DNA of 8,992 bases from an uncultured Collinsella sp. (lineage in GTDB: Bacteria; Actinomycetota; Coriobacteriia; Coriobacteriales; Coriobacteriaceae), in NCBI GenBank assembly GCA_900555955.1, contig USNA01000027.1, forward strand, positions 1-8,992, read 5' to 3'. Shown in pieces: positions 1 to 5,476 of the stretch. Below the pieces are notes generated by a model. It saw nothing but the letters and a program-made list of their open reading frames with translations, was not told the origin of the DNA and did no database searches. The translations under genes were made by a program, and so were the position numbers. The number at the start of each line of letters is the position of its first letter. Within the stretch, counting starts at the first letter, position 1.

Positions 1-40
1 GCAGTCGCCGGAGAAGATCCATCCCAAAAATCAGAGCGCG

Positions 41-1984
41 TTAGAACGTTCCGCCGCCGCCTCCGCCGACGCCGCCGCCTCCGCCGCCCGAGAAGCCACC
101 GCCACCGCCGCCGCTCGAGCTATCGGAACTCGAAACCAGCTCACGGATGCTCTCGTGATACACGTCATCAAACGAATCGAGCGGCGACTCGGTACCGTAA
201 TGATGGTAGTACCACCAGTAGCAGGGGTAATTGTCGTAGAAACCATCGGCCTCGCGCACCTCGGGAGGAACAGCCTCGGCAAGCTGACGCAGGACTTCCT
301 TCGAAACTCCCAGCGCCGCACCCATCACCAGAAGTTTATTCCACAGGACCAGATCGCCGGGAACGGCTTCCTTTAGACGCGTGAAATCCTCGAGCCAATG
401 CTTAAGCGCCTTGCAGCGAGCCGCCACCTCGGCGCCCTCCGGCGTAAAGCGGCGGAACGTAAGGCCCACGCCAATACCCACCAGCACAATCGGCACCGAG
501 ATAACCGCGGCGACAATGTTCGCCTGCGCGCCGTCGGTAAAGAAGATGGATCCCGCGGGAACACAGGCGATCAGAATACCGAGAACCAGGCAAAACACCA
601 TTGCGACAATGCCGTCCGAGGCAACGTACTCGCTATCGGCCAGCTTGCCCTTAACGGTGTTCTGATAGTCCTCGAGCTTGTCGCCCACGGGCGTAGCGTG
701 CTGCTTGACGTAGTGCTGCAGCTCGTCGAACGTGCGCGAGCGATCGCCGTTCTCGTCGGGCTTAGCACCGGCAAAGAAGACCTTGAGCACCATGCGGTCA
801 ATACCCTTGGCCGACTTCCAGCCCGCATCACTCACCGTCACGCGATACGTCTGCTCTTCTTTTTCACGCCCCAACAGACCTTTCTTGGCCTTGGTCACGG
901 TCGCCTGCTCCAGCTTGATCACACGGTCGTCAGTGAGCTTCATAAGCGTGGCGATATATGCCTGATCGGGCACCTCGTTCCAACTCATGAGAGCCGAAAG
1001 CACGGCGGGATGGTCGGCCGAAGGCACATCGCGGAAATATTCGTCCTGGAAAAGCGGTTTGGGCTTGCGCTTGCGCAGCTTGAGCACAACGATTGTGCCG
1101 GTAAAGGCCACCGCCGCGACAACACTTAGCACGGCAAGTACATTGGCAATCATGCGAGCGTGAGCGCGGCGGGCGTTAGCTTCGTCGGCCCATTCCTTCT
1201 CTTCGCTCAGGATCGTTGACATGCGCTCTTCGCCCGAGGCGGCAAGCTGCGGCACCCAGTCGCTAGGGAAGGCGATGCGTGCCTCGGCGAATTCGCCCTG
1301 ATGCACGCAGGGAATGGTATAGGTGACCATGGGTTCGTCCGCATCGAGCGATACGTCGCCCGTCAGCGGGCCGTGGCCCCATGCGCGGAAGTTATCGCCC
1401 TTGACGGCCGCCGTCCCAGCAGCGGCATTTGCGAAGTGCACTTCCATCTCGACGTCATCGGAATCCGCGGACCAGCCGTCGCCCACAAACTTCCAGTAGA
1501 GCTCGGCGGTATCGGCCCAGTTCATGACCGCACCGGTCATGGAATAACTCACGTAGTAGATTGCGCTGTCGCCGCTCTCGTGAGGGCTGAACACCTTAAT
1601 CCTTACGCCGTCACCGGTCTGCTCGACCGTGTAGACGCCGTTGTCGCCTTTGTTTGCGCTGTCGACCTTGTTAAACGCGGTGTCGTCTTCCTCGACGTTC
1701 AGCACATTGACGCCCGCCGCGCCGCCCTGCTGGTTAGAGCCTGTATTGATCTCCCAAAACACGCCGTTGATGTCGTCATCGAAATCAAACTGGCGTCCCT
1801 CGACAACGATCAGCGATCCATCGGCCTCGACCGTGGCACTGATATAGGTTTGGGTCATGGAGTAGCCGTCGGCGTGCGCGGCGACAGGCAGCAGCAACAA
1901 CGCAAACGCGACGAGCACGCAGACGGAAGTAAATCGCGCAAACAGGCAGCGCTGCCGGCTGACTTTGGCGGCGAGGGTGTTCAT
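41..1984 (-). CDS. DUF2207 domain-containing membrane protein with glycine-rich C-terminus
   Basis: A 647-residue exported membrane protein of the DUF2207 family; its biochemical role is unknown. Residues 1-38 form a signal peptide: basic start, hydrophobic run at about 20-36, and an AHA cleavage site before DGYSM. The extracytoplasmic DUF2207 domain covers about 40-260. A membrane helix at about 279-302 is followed by the basic stop KLRKRKPK. A cytoplasmic segment runs to about 455, then two more helices lie at about 457-483 and 489-511. Another soluble segment contains a Trp/Tyr/His-rich patch near 585-597. The end (624-647) is almost pure glycine with Phe and Val, closing in GGTF, as is common in this family. 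The reading frame is open 12 codons further upstream. I chose the ATG at 1984 because AAAGGA lies 7 nt before it and the signal peptide follows directly; the longer start would run through that ribosome binding site. It is monocistronic in view. Family confidence is high. Confidence 0.9.
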   Translation of the reverse strand: MNTLAAKVSRQRCLFARFTSVCVLVAFALLLLPVAAHADGYSMTQTYISATVEADGSLIVVEGRQFDFDDDINGVFWEINTGSNQQGGAAGVNVLNVEEDDTAFNKVDSANKGDNGVYTVEQTGDGVRIKVFSPHESGDSAIYYVSYSMTGAVMNWADTAELYWKFVGDGWSADSDDVEMEVHFANAAAGTAAVKGDNFRAWGHGPLTGDVSLDADEPMVTYTIPCVHQGEFAEARIAFPSDWVPQLAASGEERMSTILSEEKEWADEANARRAHARMIANVLAVLSVVAAVAFTGTIVVLKLRKRKPKPLFQDEYFRDVPSADHPAVLSALMSWNEVPDQAYIATLMKLTDDRVIKLEQATVTKAKKGLLGREKEEQTYRVTVSDAGWKSAKGIDRMVLKVFFAGAKPDENGDRSRTFDELQHYVKQHATPVGDKLEDYQNTVKGKLADSEYVASDGIVAMVFCLVLGILIACVPAGSIFFTDGAQANIVAAVISVPIVLVGIGVGLTFRRFTPEGAEVAARCKALKHWLEDFTRLKEAVPGDLVLWNKLLVMGAALGVSKEVLRQLAEAVPPEVREADGFYDNYPCYWWYYHHYGTESPLDSFDDVYHESIRELVSSSDSSSGGGGGGFSGGGGGGVGGGGGGTF

Positions 1985-1991
1985 AGGCACA

Positions 1992-1997
1992 TCCTTT
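1992..1997 (-). promoter_or_regulatory. Ribosome binding site of the DUF2207 gene
   Basis: AAAGGA on the minus strand, with a 7-nt spacer to the ATG at 1984. It decides between this start and the in-frame ATG at 2020. Confidence 0.7.
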
Positions 1998-2111
1998 GTC
2001 TGTAAAACCAACAGCGCCATTGTCCCACGTTTGCGGGTACGTATGACGAATATCTAGGCGACCGGAGTGCCAAACGGGATGAAAGTCACGCCCGCACCCC
2101 GACACCTAGAA

Positions 2112-2146
2112 AATGATCTATTGGGGACGGAGGAAAACGGATCATT
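2112..2146 (-). repeat. REP-like hairpin repeat, copy 1
   Basis: A 35-bp element. Read on the minus strand it begins AATGATCCGTTTT and ends CCAATAGATCATT. The ends are inverted repeats (AATGATC/GATCATT), and the stem continues inward with one mismatch and one G-T pair. The centre, TTCCTCCGTCCCC, is unpaired and identical in copy 2 at 4750-4780, which lies in the opposite orientation. Over 33 aligned bases the copies share 30; two of the three differences fall in the 3' arm and one in the 5' arm, none in the loop. An imperfect hairpin with a conserved loop, in intergenic sequence, present more than once, fits a REP/BIME-type repeat. It could also be a decayed terminator or a short MITE. Confidence 0.7.
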
Positions 2147-2165
2147 GGGTTGAACCGACAGACAG

Positions 2166-2179
2166 CAACAAATTTGTTG
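2166..2179. promoter_or_regulatory. 14-bp perfect palindrome, possible operator
   Basis: CAACAAATTTGTTG is identical to its reverse complement. An AT-rich perfect palindrome in otherwise GC-rich intergenic DNA could bind a dimeric regulator of either flanking gene. No half-site repeats elsewhere in the gap, and no overlapping promoter was seen, so the role is speculative. Confidence 0.25.
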
Positions 2180-2369
2180 TTTAGGACGCTCTTTGGCCGA
2201 ATCCCGCGCCAACAATAGATACCACTTCACAGCTCCGTCACAGGTGTAGCGGCTTTGTGTGGGCGCGGCATGCGCTGATTGAGCCACCAGTCGAGGGGCA
2301 TAAAGCAGTTGAGCGAAAACGGTTTGCCCCTTTGCCGTCCGCTCGAGGATCATGTCCCCCTTTTCCGCG

Positions 2370-2405
2370 GAAACCCCGGCAGTTGCGAAGAGCTGCCGGG
2401 GTTTC
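2370..2405 (+). terminator. Terminator-like perfect hairpin without an obvious upstream gene
   Basis: Arms GAAACCCCGGCAG (2370-2382) and CTGCCGGGGTTTC (2393-2405) pair perfectly over 13 bp around a 10-nt loop. On the plus strand the 3' arm is followed by TGTTGTCT, a modest U-rich tail. On the minus strand the following bases are GC/A-rich, so the plus direction fits better. It could end an unrecognised short transcript from 2150-2370, or act as an attenuator or insulator about 135 bp before gluQ. Confidence 0.6.
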
Positions 2406-2528
2406 TGTTGTCTAAGGTGCCAAGTTGACGAACAGGGATCAAAGCACCGAGTCTGCAGCCCGCCATACGCAATGCGGGACCTCGACAACTTGCGGACCAC
2501 GGTGACGCCTCCCCATCGCGCCCCGCGC

Positions 2529-2534
2529 TATACT
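2529..2534 (+). promoter_or_regulatory. Candidate -10 box of gluQ (possible leaderless start)
   Basis: TATACT matches the -10 consensus at five of six positions. It ends 7 nt before the gluQ ATG at 2542, which would put transcription start at or next to the A of the ATG. No good -35 hexamer lies at 16-18 bp spacing. No Shine-Dalgarno sequence lies in the 20 nt before the ATG, consistent with a leaderless mRNA. Confidence 0.5.
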
Positions 2535-2541
2535 CGTCCGC

Positions 2542-3525
2542 ATGGATATCAAAACACGCAACATAGCAACGCCCGCCTCCGCCCCCGCACCTGTCGTGGG
2601 CCGTTTTGCCCCGTCGCCCTCGGGCCGCATGCACCTGGGCAACGTGTTCAGCTGCCTGTGCGCGTGGCTTTCGGCCCGCAGCCAAGACGGCAGCATCGTG
2701 TTGCGCATCGAGGACCTGGACGATCGCTGCAAGCGCCCGGAACTTGCCGCTCAACTGATTGACGACCTGGCCTGGCTGGGACTCGAATGGGACGAAGGCC
2801 CCTACTACCAGCACGATCGCCTCGACCTGTACGAGAGCGCCTTGCGCCAGCTGCAAGACGCCGGCCTCACCTACCCCTGCTTTTGTACGCGTGCCGAGCT
2901 CCACGCCGCGAGCGCGCCGCACGCCAGCGACGGCACGCCCATCTACCGCGGCGCCTGCCGAGGCCTTTCGGCCGAAGAGGGCGCCCGCCGCAGTGCCCTG
3001 CGCGCCCCGGCCACGCGCCTGCGCGTGCCCACCGTCGACGACCTCGCAGACGATGTGATCGAATTCGTGGACCGCACGTACGGGGCCCAATGCGAAGCAC
3101 TCGCCACCGAGTGCGGCGACTTTTTGGTGCGCCGCAGCGACGGCGTGTTTGCCTACCAGCTGGCCGTGGTGGTCGACGACGCCGCCATGGGCGTCACCGA
3201 GGTCGTGCGTGGATGCGACCTGCTGGGCTCCACGCCGCGCCAGATCTACCTGCAGCGTCTGCTGGGACTTCCCACGCCGCACTACGCGCACATTCCGCTG
3301 CTCATGTCGCCGGATGGCCGCCGCCTTTCCAAGCGCGATCGCGATCTGGACCTGGGCGAGCTCCGCGCCCGCTTTGGCACACCCGAGGCACTGCTGGGCT
3401 GGCTCGCCGGGCAAACGGGCATCGCGCCGGACACCACACCGCGCTCTGCCAAGCAGCTGGTCGAACACTTTAGCTGGGATGTTATCCGTGCGCATCGCGA
3501 GAACATCACTGTAACTGCCGAGTAG
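2542..3525 (+). CDS. gluQ: Glutamyl-Q tRNA(Asp) synthetase
   Basis: A 327-residue paralogue of the glutamyl-tRNA synthetase catalytic core. The family activates glutamate and attaches it to the queuosine base at position 34 of tRNA(Asp), not to the tRNA 3' end. Residues 21-34 carry the class I signature RFAPSPSGRMHLGN (HIGH motif HLGN, 31-34). RIEDLDD (55-61) is the usual glutamate-pocket segment. Cys113, Cys115, Tyr135 and Cys139 match the C-x-C...Y-x3-C zinc site of E. coli YadB/GluQ. RLSKR (261-265) is the KMSKS loop. Length and the end soon after this loop show that the anticodon-binding domain of full-length GltX (about 470-490 aa) is absent. The first 18 residues are a Pro/Ala-rich extension. 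It starts at the only ATG ahead of the core. Coding is very GC-rich. It ends 15 bp before the convergent metallophosphoesterase gene. Confidence 0.92.
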   Translation: MDIKTRNIATPASAPAPVVGRFAPSPSGRMHLGNVFSCLCAWLSARSQDGSIVLRIEDLDDRCKRPELAAQLIDDLAWLGLEWDEGPYYQHDRLDLYESALRQLQDAGLTYPCFCTRAELHAASAPHASDGTPIYRGACRGLSAEEGARRSALRAPATRLRVPTVDDLADDVIEFVDRTYGAQCEALATECGDFLVRRSDGVFAYQLAVVVDDAAMGVTEVVRGCDLLGSTPRQIYLQRLLGLPTPHYAHIPLLMSPDGRRLSKRDRDLDLGELRARFGTPEALLGWLAGQTGIAPDTTPRSAKQLVEHFSWDVIRAHRENITVTAE

Positions 3526-3540
3526 CCAAACGCCTCGCCC

Positions 3541-4266
3541 CTACGCAACATCCCAGGGCTGGAGTTCGTCGCCCAGGCGAATGATGCAGTCGTAGAGCAC
3601 GGTATGGCGCTCGGCCGGGTTGGCGTCGCGATGAAAATGGCCGTAGTACCAGCGCTTGTAATCCAAGCGGTCTTCCAGCTCATCGAAAAACGCCGTAAGC
3701 CGATCAACGTCGGGGCAATCCCAGCCGGGTGCCGGATAGAGCGTGGGCGAAAGCATGCGCGTAGAGCAGGTGTGGGTGATTACGTAGTCGACCTTCCAGC
3801 CCACGCTGTCGAGCTTTGCCCGCGCCTCCTCAAAGTTGCGCTCATCCGGCAGCTCCTGCGGCCACCAGCTGGAATACGGGATGCGGTATTCCTTATCCAC
3901 GCTCGTGGCGCCGCCCATGGTAAAGATCGTTGAGCCGTCAAGCTCAAAAAACTCGCCGCGCGTCAGGCGCCGTATGGGGGAGGTATCCGACAGACGCTGC
4001 GTCAGCCCACCGTGCCACAGCTCCATGGGTCGCTCCGCCCAGTGATCAAAACGCTCGTGGTTGCCGTCAACAAACAGCACGGTATAGGGACGCGACTCCA
4101 GCCAAGCGATATCGGCGCACTCCTCGGCAGAGAAATCCCACGGAAAGCCAAAGTCGCCCGCGACAATCAGATAGTCGTCGCCCGTCAGACTATCCCCAAG
4201 CTCCCAGTCGCGCAGCTTTTGCATGTCGAGGCCGCCGTGAATGTCGCCCGTCACATAGACCGTCAT
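3541..4266 (-). CDS. Calcineurin-like metallophosphoesterase
   Basis: A 241-residue cytoplasmic phosphoesterase with the complete metal-binding set of the calcineurin-like fold: GDIHG (7-11), GDFG (37-40), GNHE (68-71), a lone His in ITHT (His165) and GHFH (209-212). These normally hold two divalent metal ions that hydrolyse a phosphoester bond. The substrate cannot be told from sequence; phosphodiesterase, nucleotidase and phosphoprotein phosphatase activities all occur in the family. The frame extends 12 codons further upstream, but the ATG at 4266 is preceded by GGGAAGTGG (4274-4282) and starts right at the first strand of the fold (MTVYVTGDIHG), so I use it. It lies 85 bp downstream of the small membrane protein gene on the same strand and could be cotranscribed. 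It converges on gluQ with a 15-bp gap and no clear terminator between them. Confidence 0.88.
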   Translation of the reverse strand: MTVYVTGDIHGGLDMQKLRDWELGDSLTGDDYLIVAGDFGFPWDFSAEECADIAWLESRPYTVLFVDGNHERFDHWAERPMELWHGGLTQRLSDTSPIRRLTRGEFFELDGSTIFTMGGATSVDKEYRIPYSSWWPQELPDERNFEEARAKLDSVGWKVDYVITHTCSTRMLSPTLYPAPGWDCPDVDRLTAFFDELEDRLDYKRWYYGHFHRDANPAERHTVLYDCIIRLGDELQPWDVA

Positions 4267-4330
4267 CGGATTACCACTTCCCTGTAAGTCGCTAGCCCGC
4301 ATTTTGCACGATCACCAAGCTAACCGTTCC

Positions 4331-4352
4331 AGCCCTTCCATCCCTTAGGGCT
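4331..4352 (-). repeat. Short inverted repeat after the small membrane protein gene
   Basis: Arms AGCCCT (4331-4336) and AGGGCT (4347-4352) pair perfectly over 6 bp around a 10-nt loop and overlap the last base of the stop codon of the small gene. No U-run follows on the minus strand, so at best this is a weak terminator or attenuator before the metallophosphoesterase gene. Confidence 0.3.
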
Positions 4353-4591
4353 TACCCTTCATTCTTCCATCCAAACGGGTCAAGCACCCAAAAAATCAGA
4401 TCGAGCACGCCGCCGGTCATCATGGCGCCGGCAAGGGCCATGCAAACGTGCAGAGAGCCGACACTTCGGAGCACGTCGAACGGCCCCAGAACAGCCAGCA
4501 GCGCGACCGCTGCGCCGACAAGGCACAACGCGAGGCACGGCCCCGCGTCCTTGACGCACTTCTTTGCGAGATGCTTGGTGTTGTCACTCAT
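4352..4591 (-). CDS. Small two-helix membrane protein, hypothetical
   Basis: A 79-residue protein of unknown function. A short polar, basic N-terminus (MSDNTKHLAKK) precedes two hydrophobic stretches at about 17-37 and 49-70, joined by GPFDVLRSVGSLHV. A short tail ends in DPFGWKNEG. This predicts an integral inner-membrane hairpin with no catalytic motif; I do not recognise the family. The frame is open a further 47 codons upstream, but the ATG at 4591 is chosen because AAGGAG lies 10 nt before it (4602-4607), while the upstream extension crosses the terminator-proximal region and reads as noncoding. It may form an operon with the downstream metallophosphoesterase gene. Confidence 0.65.
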   Translation of the reverse strand: MSDNTKHLAKKCVKDAGPCLALCLVGAAVALLAVLGPFDVLRSVGSLHVCMALAGAMMTGGVLDLIFWVLDPFGWKNEG

Positions 4592-4601
4592 CAATATCAA
4601 A

Positions 4602-4607
4602 CTCCTT
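4602..4607 (-). promoter_or_regulatory. Ribosome binding site of the small membrane protein gene
   Basis: AAGGAG on the minus strand, 10 nt before the ATG at 4591. It is the strongest such site in the window and fixes the short start against the longer 126-codon reading frame. Confidence 0.7.
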
Positions 4608-4701
4608 AGAGGGTCGTTGTTCAGATGCATGCCGCCGCGGCGGAGCATGGCGGCAGGGCAAGTGTCACATGCCGTGCGGACACAGCTGAAAGCCCCCGCG
4701 C

Positions 4702-4741
4702 AAAAAACAGCGCGCCGCAGGATTCGTATCACCTGCGGCGC
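4702..4741 (-). terminator. Strong intrinsic terminator, minus strand
   Basis: On the minus strand GCGCCGCAGG and CCTGCGGCGC (4732-4741 and 4712-4721) form a perfect 10-bp GC-rich stem with a 10-nt loop. Four nucleotides later come six uninterrupted U residues (4707-4702). This is a textbook Rho-independent terminator. The nearest minus-strand coding sequence upstream is the decayed ATPase remnant ending at 4878, so it probably once ended that gene's transcript. It now also isolates the small membrane protein gene. Confidence 0.85.
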
Positions 4742-4749
4742 ACCGAAAA

Positions 4750-4780
4750 TGATCCGCTTTCCTCCGTCCCCAACGGATCA
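4750..4780 (+). repeat. REP-like hairpin repeat, copy 2
   Basis: TGATCCGCT (4750-4758) and AACGGATCA (4772-4780) pair over 9 bp with one mismatch, around the loop TTCCTCCGTCCCC. The loop is identical to that of copy 1 at 2112-2146, which lies in the opposite orientation. AAAA precedes the TGATC here, and the matching TTTT flanks the far end of copy 1 in the same reading direction, so the ancestral palindrome may have been longer. It begins 8 bp from the intrinsic terminator at 4702-4741. Confidence 0.7.
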
Positions 4781-4877
4781 GCTGAGTTGGTGCCGCTTGA
4801 CGGAGAGGAAGGAGCCGGCGGCGTCACGAGCTGCGGAAATGTCGCTAGGCATAGGAGACAGACGCGCGCCAAACGCC

Positions 4878-5075
4878 CTAAGCCCCCAACCTACCCATTA
4901 AGAAATCGACTGCAGAAACGATTTTGATACCGTCGATGTCGGTCGGATGGCTCCCCTGACGAACGACGATGATCTTCTCGTAACCGCCGGTAATCTTCTC
5001 GAGCGATCTGAGCTCAAATGGACGCAGCTCGCGCTTACGCGTCACCTCCTCGTCAATCGACTCTGTGACTGGACG
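4878..5075 (-). pseudogene. Remnant of the C-terminus of a DUF4143-type AAA ATPase
   Basis: A 65-codon minus-strand frame runs to TAG at 4878-4880. It reads VTESIDEEVTRKRELRPFE, then LEKITGGYEKIIVV, and closes with DGIKIVSAVDFLMGRLGA. The pattern 'VT-S--DE-T--RE-RPF... I-..Y-KII...-DGI-..-. -DFL' is how I remember the last 60 or so residues of DUF4143-containing AAA ATPases, where a short Ile/Val-rich strand pair ends the protein. The frame has no start codon or ribosome binding site, and a TGA lies directly upstream at 5078-5076. Nothing further upstream resembles the ATPase core, which in intact members precedes by about 330 residues. I therefore read it as a truncated remnant left by deletion. 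The assignment is from motif recall. Confidence 0.6.
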
Positions 5076-5432
5076 TCACGGAAGGCTATCAGCTATTCGA
5101 GATATTGATTTCTAGGAACCATCTGGTTCTCCGTTGCTCGTCCCAATCTGCAAGTTTTTCTCACGTAGCGACAAGAACTTGCATATCCGTCCGCGGCCAT
5201 TTGCAGTCGGATTCCGGCGAAGCCATGACGAGCAGCTTGCCACATGGCCGACACAGAGCCATGGCATGCACGGAATCTTGGGGGCAGGGCTTCTCCCAGC
5301 AGCCTATAAGACAAAAACACATGCATATAGATAGAGAGAAGCCCAGCAAGACACGGCGCCAAGGCCGCAGCCACAAACTTGAGTGGCCGATAGTCTAAAA
5401 ATCACATACGCCCAAAACACGAACGATCGATC

Positions 5433-5441
5433 TGTTATCCT
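5433..5441 (+). promoter_or_regulatory. Candidate extended -10 promoter of the helicase gene
   Basis: TGTTATCCT is an extended -10 (TGn followed by TATCCT, four of six bases of the consensus). No clear -35 is seen at the usual spacing, which extended -10 promoters can tolerate. Transcription would start near 5448, giving a leader of about 30 nt. Confidence 0.4.
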
Positions 5442-5461
5442 GGCGCCAACATAGTCTTTCG

Positions 5462-5466
5462 AAAGG
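5462..5466 (+). promoter_or_regulatory. Ribosome binding site of the helicase gene
   Basis: AAAGG, 10 nt before the ATG at 5477. The alternative in-frame TTG at 5468 is only 1 nt downstream of this site, too close to use it, so the ATG is preferred. Confidence 0.55.
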
Positions 5467-5476
5467 TTTGGCCGGG

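Larger units (their letters stand above)
1985..2541. other. Intergenic region between the divergent DUF2207 and gluQ genes
   Basis: A 557-bp gap between two divergently transcribed genes. It holds the REP-like repeat (2112-2146), the palindrome CAACAAATTTGTTG (2166-2179), a 7-bp inverted repeat AGGGGCA/TGCCCCT (2294-2300 and 2325-2331), the terminator-like hairpin (2370-2405) and the gluQ -10 box (2529-2534). Reading frames of 97-148 codons cross it, but none has a credible ribosome binding site, recognisable domain or good start, so I call no gene. I see no convincing promoter for the DUF2207 gene. Confidence 0.6.
5076..5467. other. Unassigned region with inverted repeats and an interrupted frame
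   Basis: About 390 bp with no gene I can defend. Inverted repeats include GAACC/GGTTC (5116-5120, 5125-5129), TGCAAGTT/AACTTGCA (5149-5156, 5176-5183) and CGGCCAT/ATGGCCG (5194-5200, 5244-5250). On the minus strand a 71-codon frame from 5376 contains CRPCGKLL and ends in QVLVAT at a TGA (5163-5161). The same frame then continues 30 codons (EKLADWDEQRRTRWFLEINI) to a second TGA. The region may be decayed coding sequence, a structured RNA, or both. Confidence 0.4.

Noticed and set aside
398..2005. Plus-strand open frames of 243 and 234 codons within the DUF2207 gene
   Set aside because: Both lie wholly antisense to a well-supported gene, have no recognisable domain and no start context.
2185..2205. 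Possible tRNA T-arm-like sequence GGCCGAATCCC
   Set aside because: It does not match the GGTTCRANNCC consensus, and no acceptor or anticodon arm is found around it.
2054..2500. 148-codon minus-strand frame in the DUF2207-gluQ gap
   Set aside because: It reads straight through the perfect hairpin region and the REP-like repeat, has no ribosome binding site, and shows no family resemblance. Most likely noncoding.
2350..3495. 381-codon minus-strand open frame antisense to gluQ
   Set aside because: It is a shadow frame produced by GC-rich codons of gluQ: low-complexity Ala/Gly/Arg-rich product, no domain, no ribosome binding site, while gluQ on the other strand has full catalytic motifs.
4632..4643. 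GC palindrome CCGCCGCGGCGG upstream of the small membrane gene
   Set aside because: Palindromes of pure GC triplets are expected by chance in such GC-rich DNA, and no U-run or promoter element goes with it.
4422..4927. Plus-strand frames of 159 and 100 codons over the terminator and repeat
   Set aside because: They read through a strong intrinsic terminator hairpin and the REP-like repeat, overlap the small membrane gene antisense, and have no domain.
5105..5398. Plus-strand 97-codon frame upstream of the helicase
   Set aside because: No ribosome binding site or recognisable motif; it crosses several inverted repeats. Kept only as part of the unexplained region.
5468..5476. TTG at 5468 as start of the helicase gene
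   Set aside because: The AAAGG ribosome binding site ends 1 nt before the TTG, but sits a workable 10 nt before the ATG at 5477.
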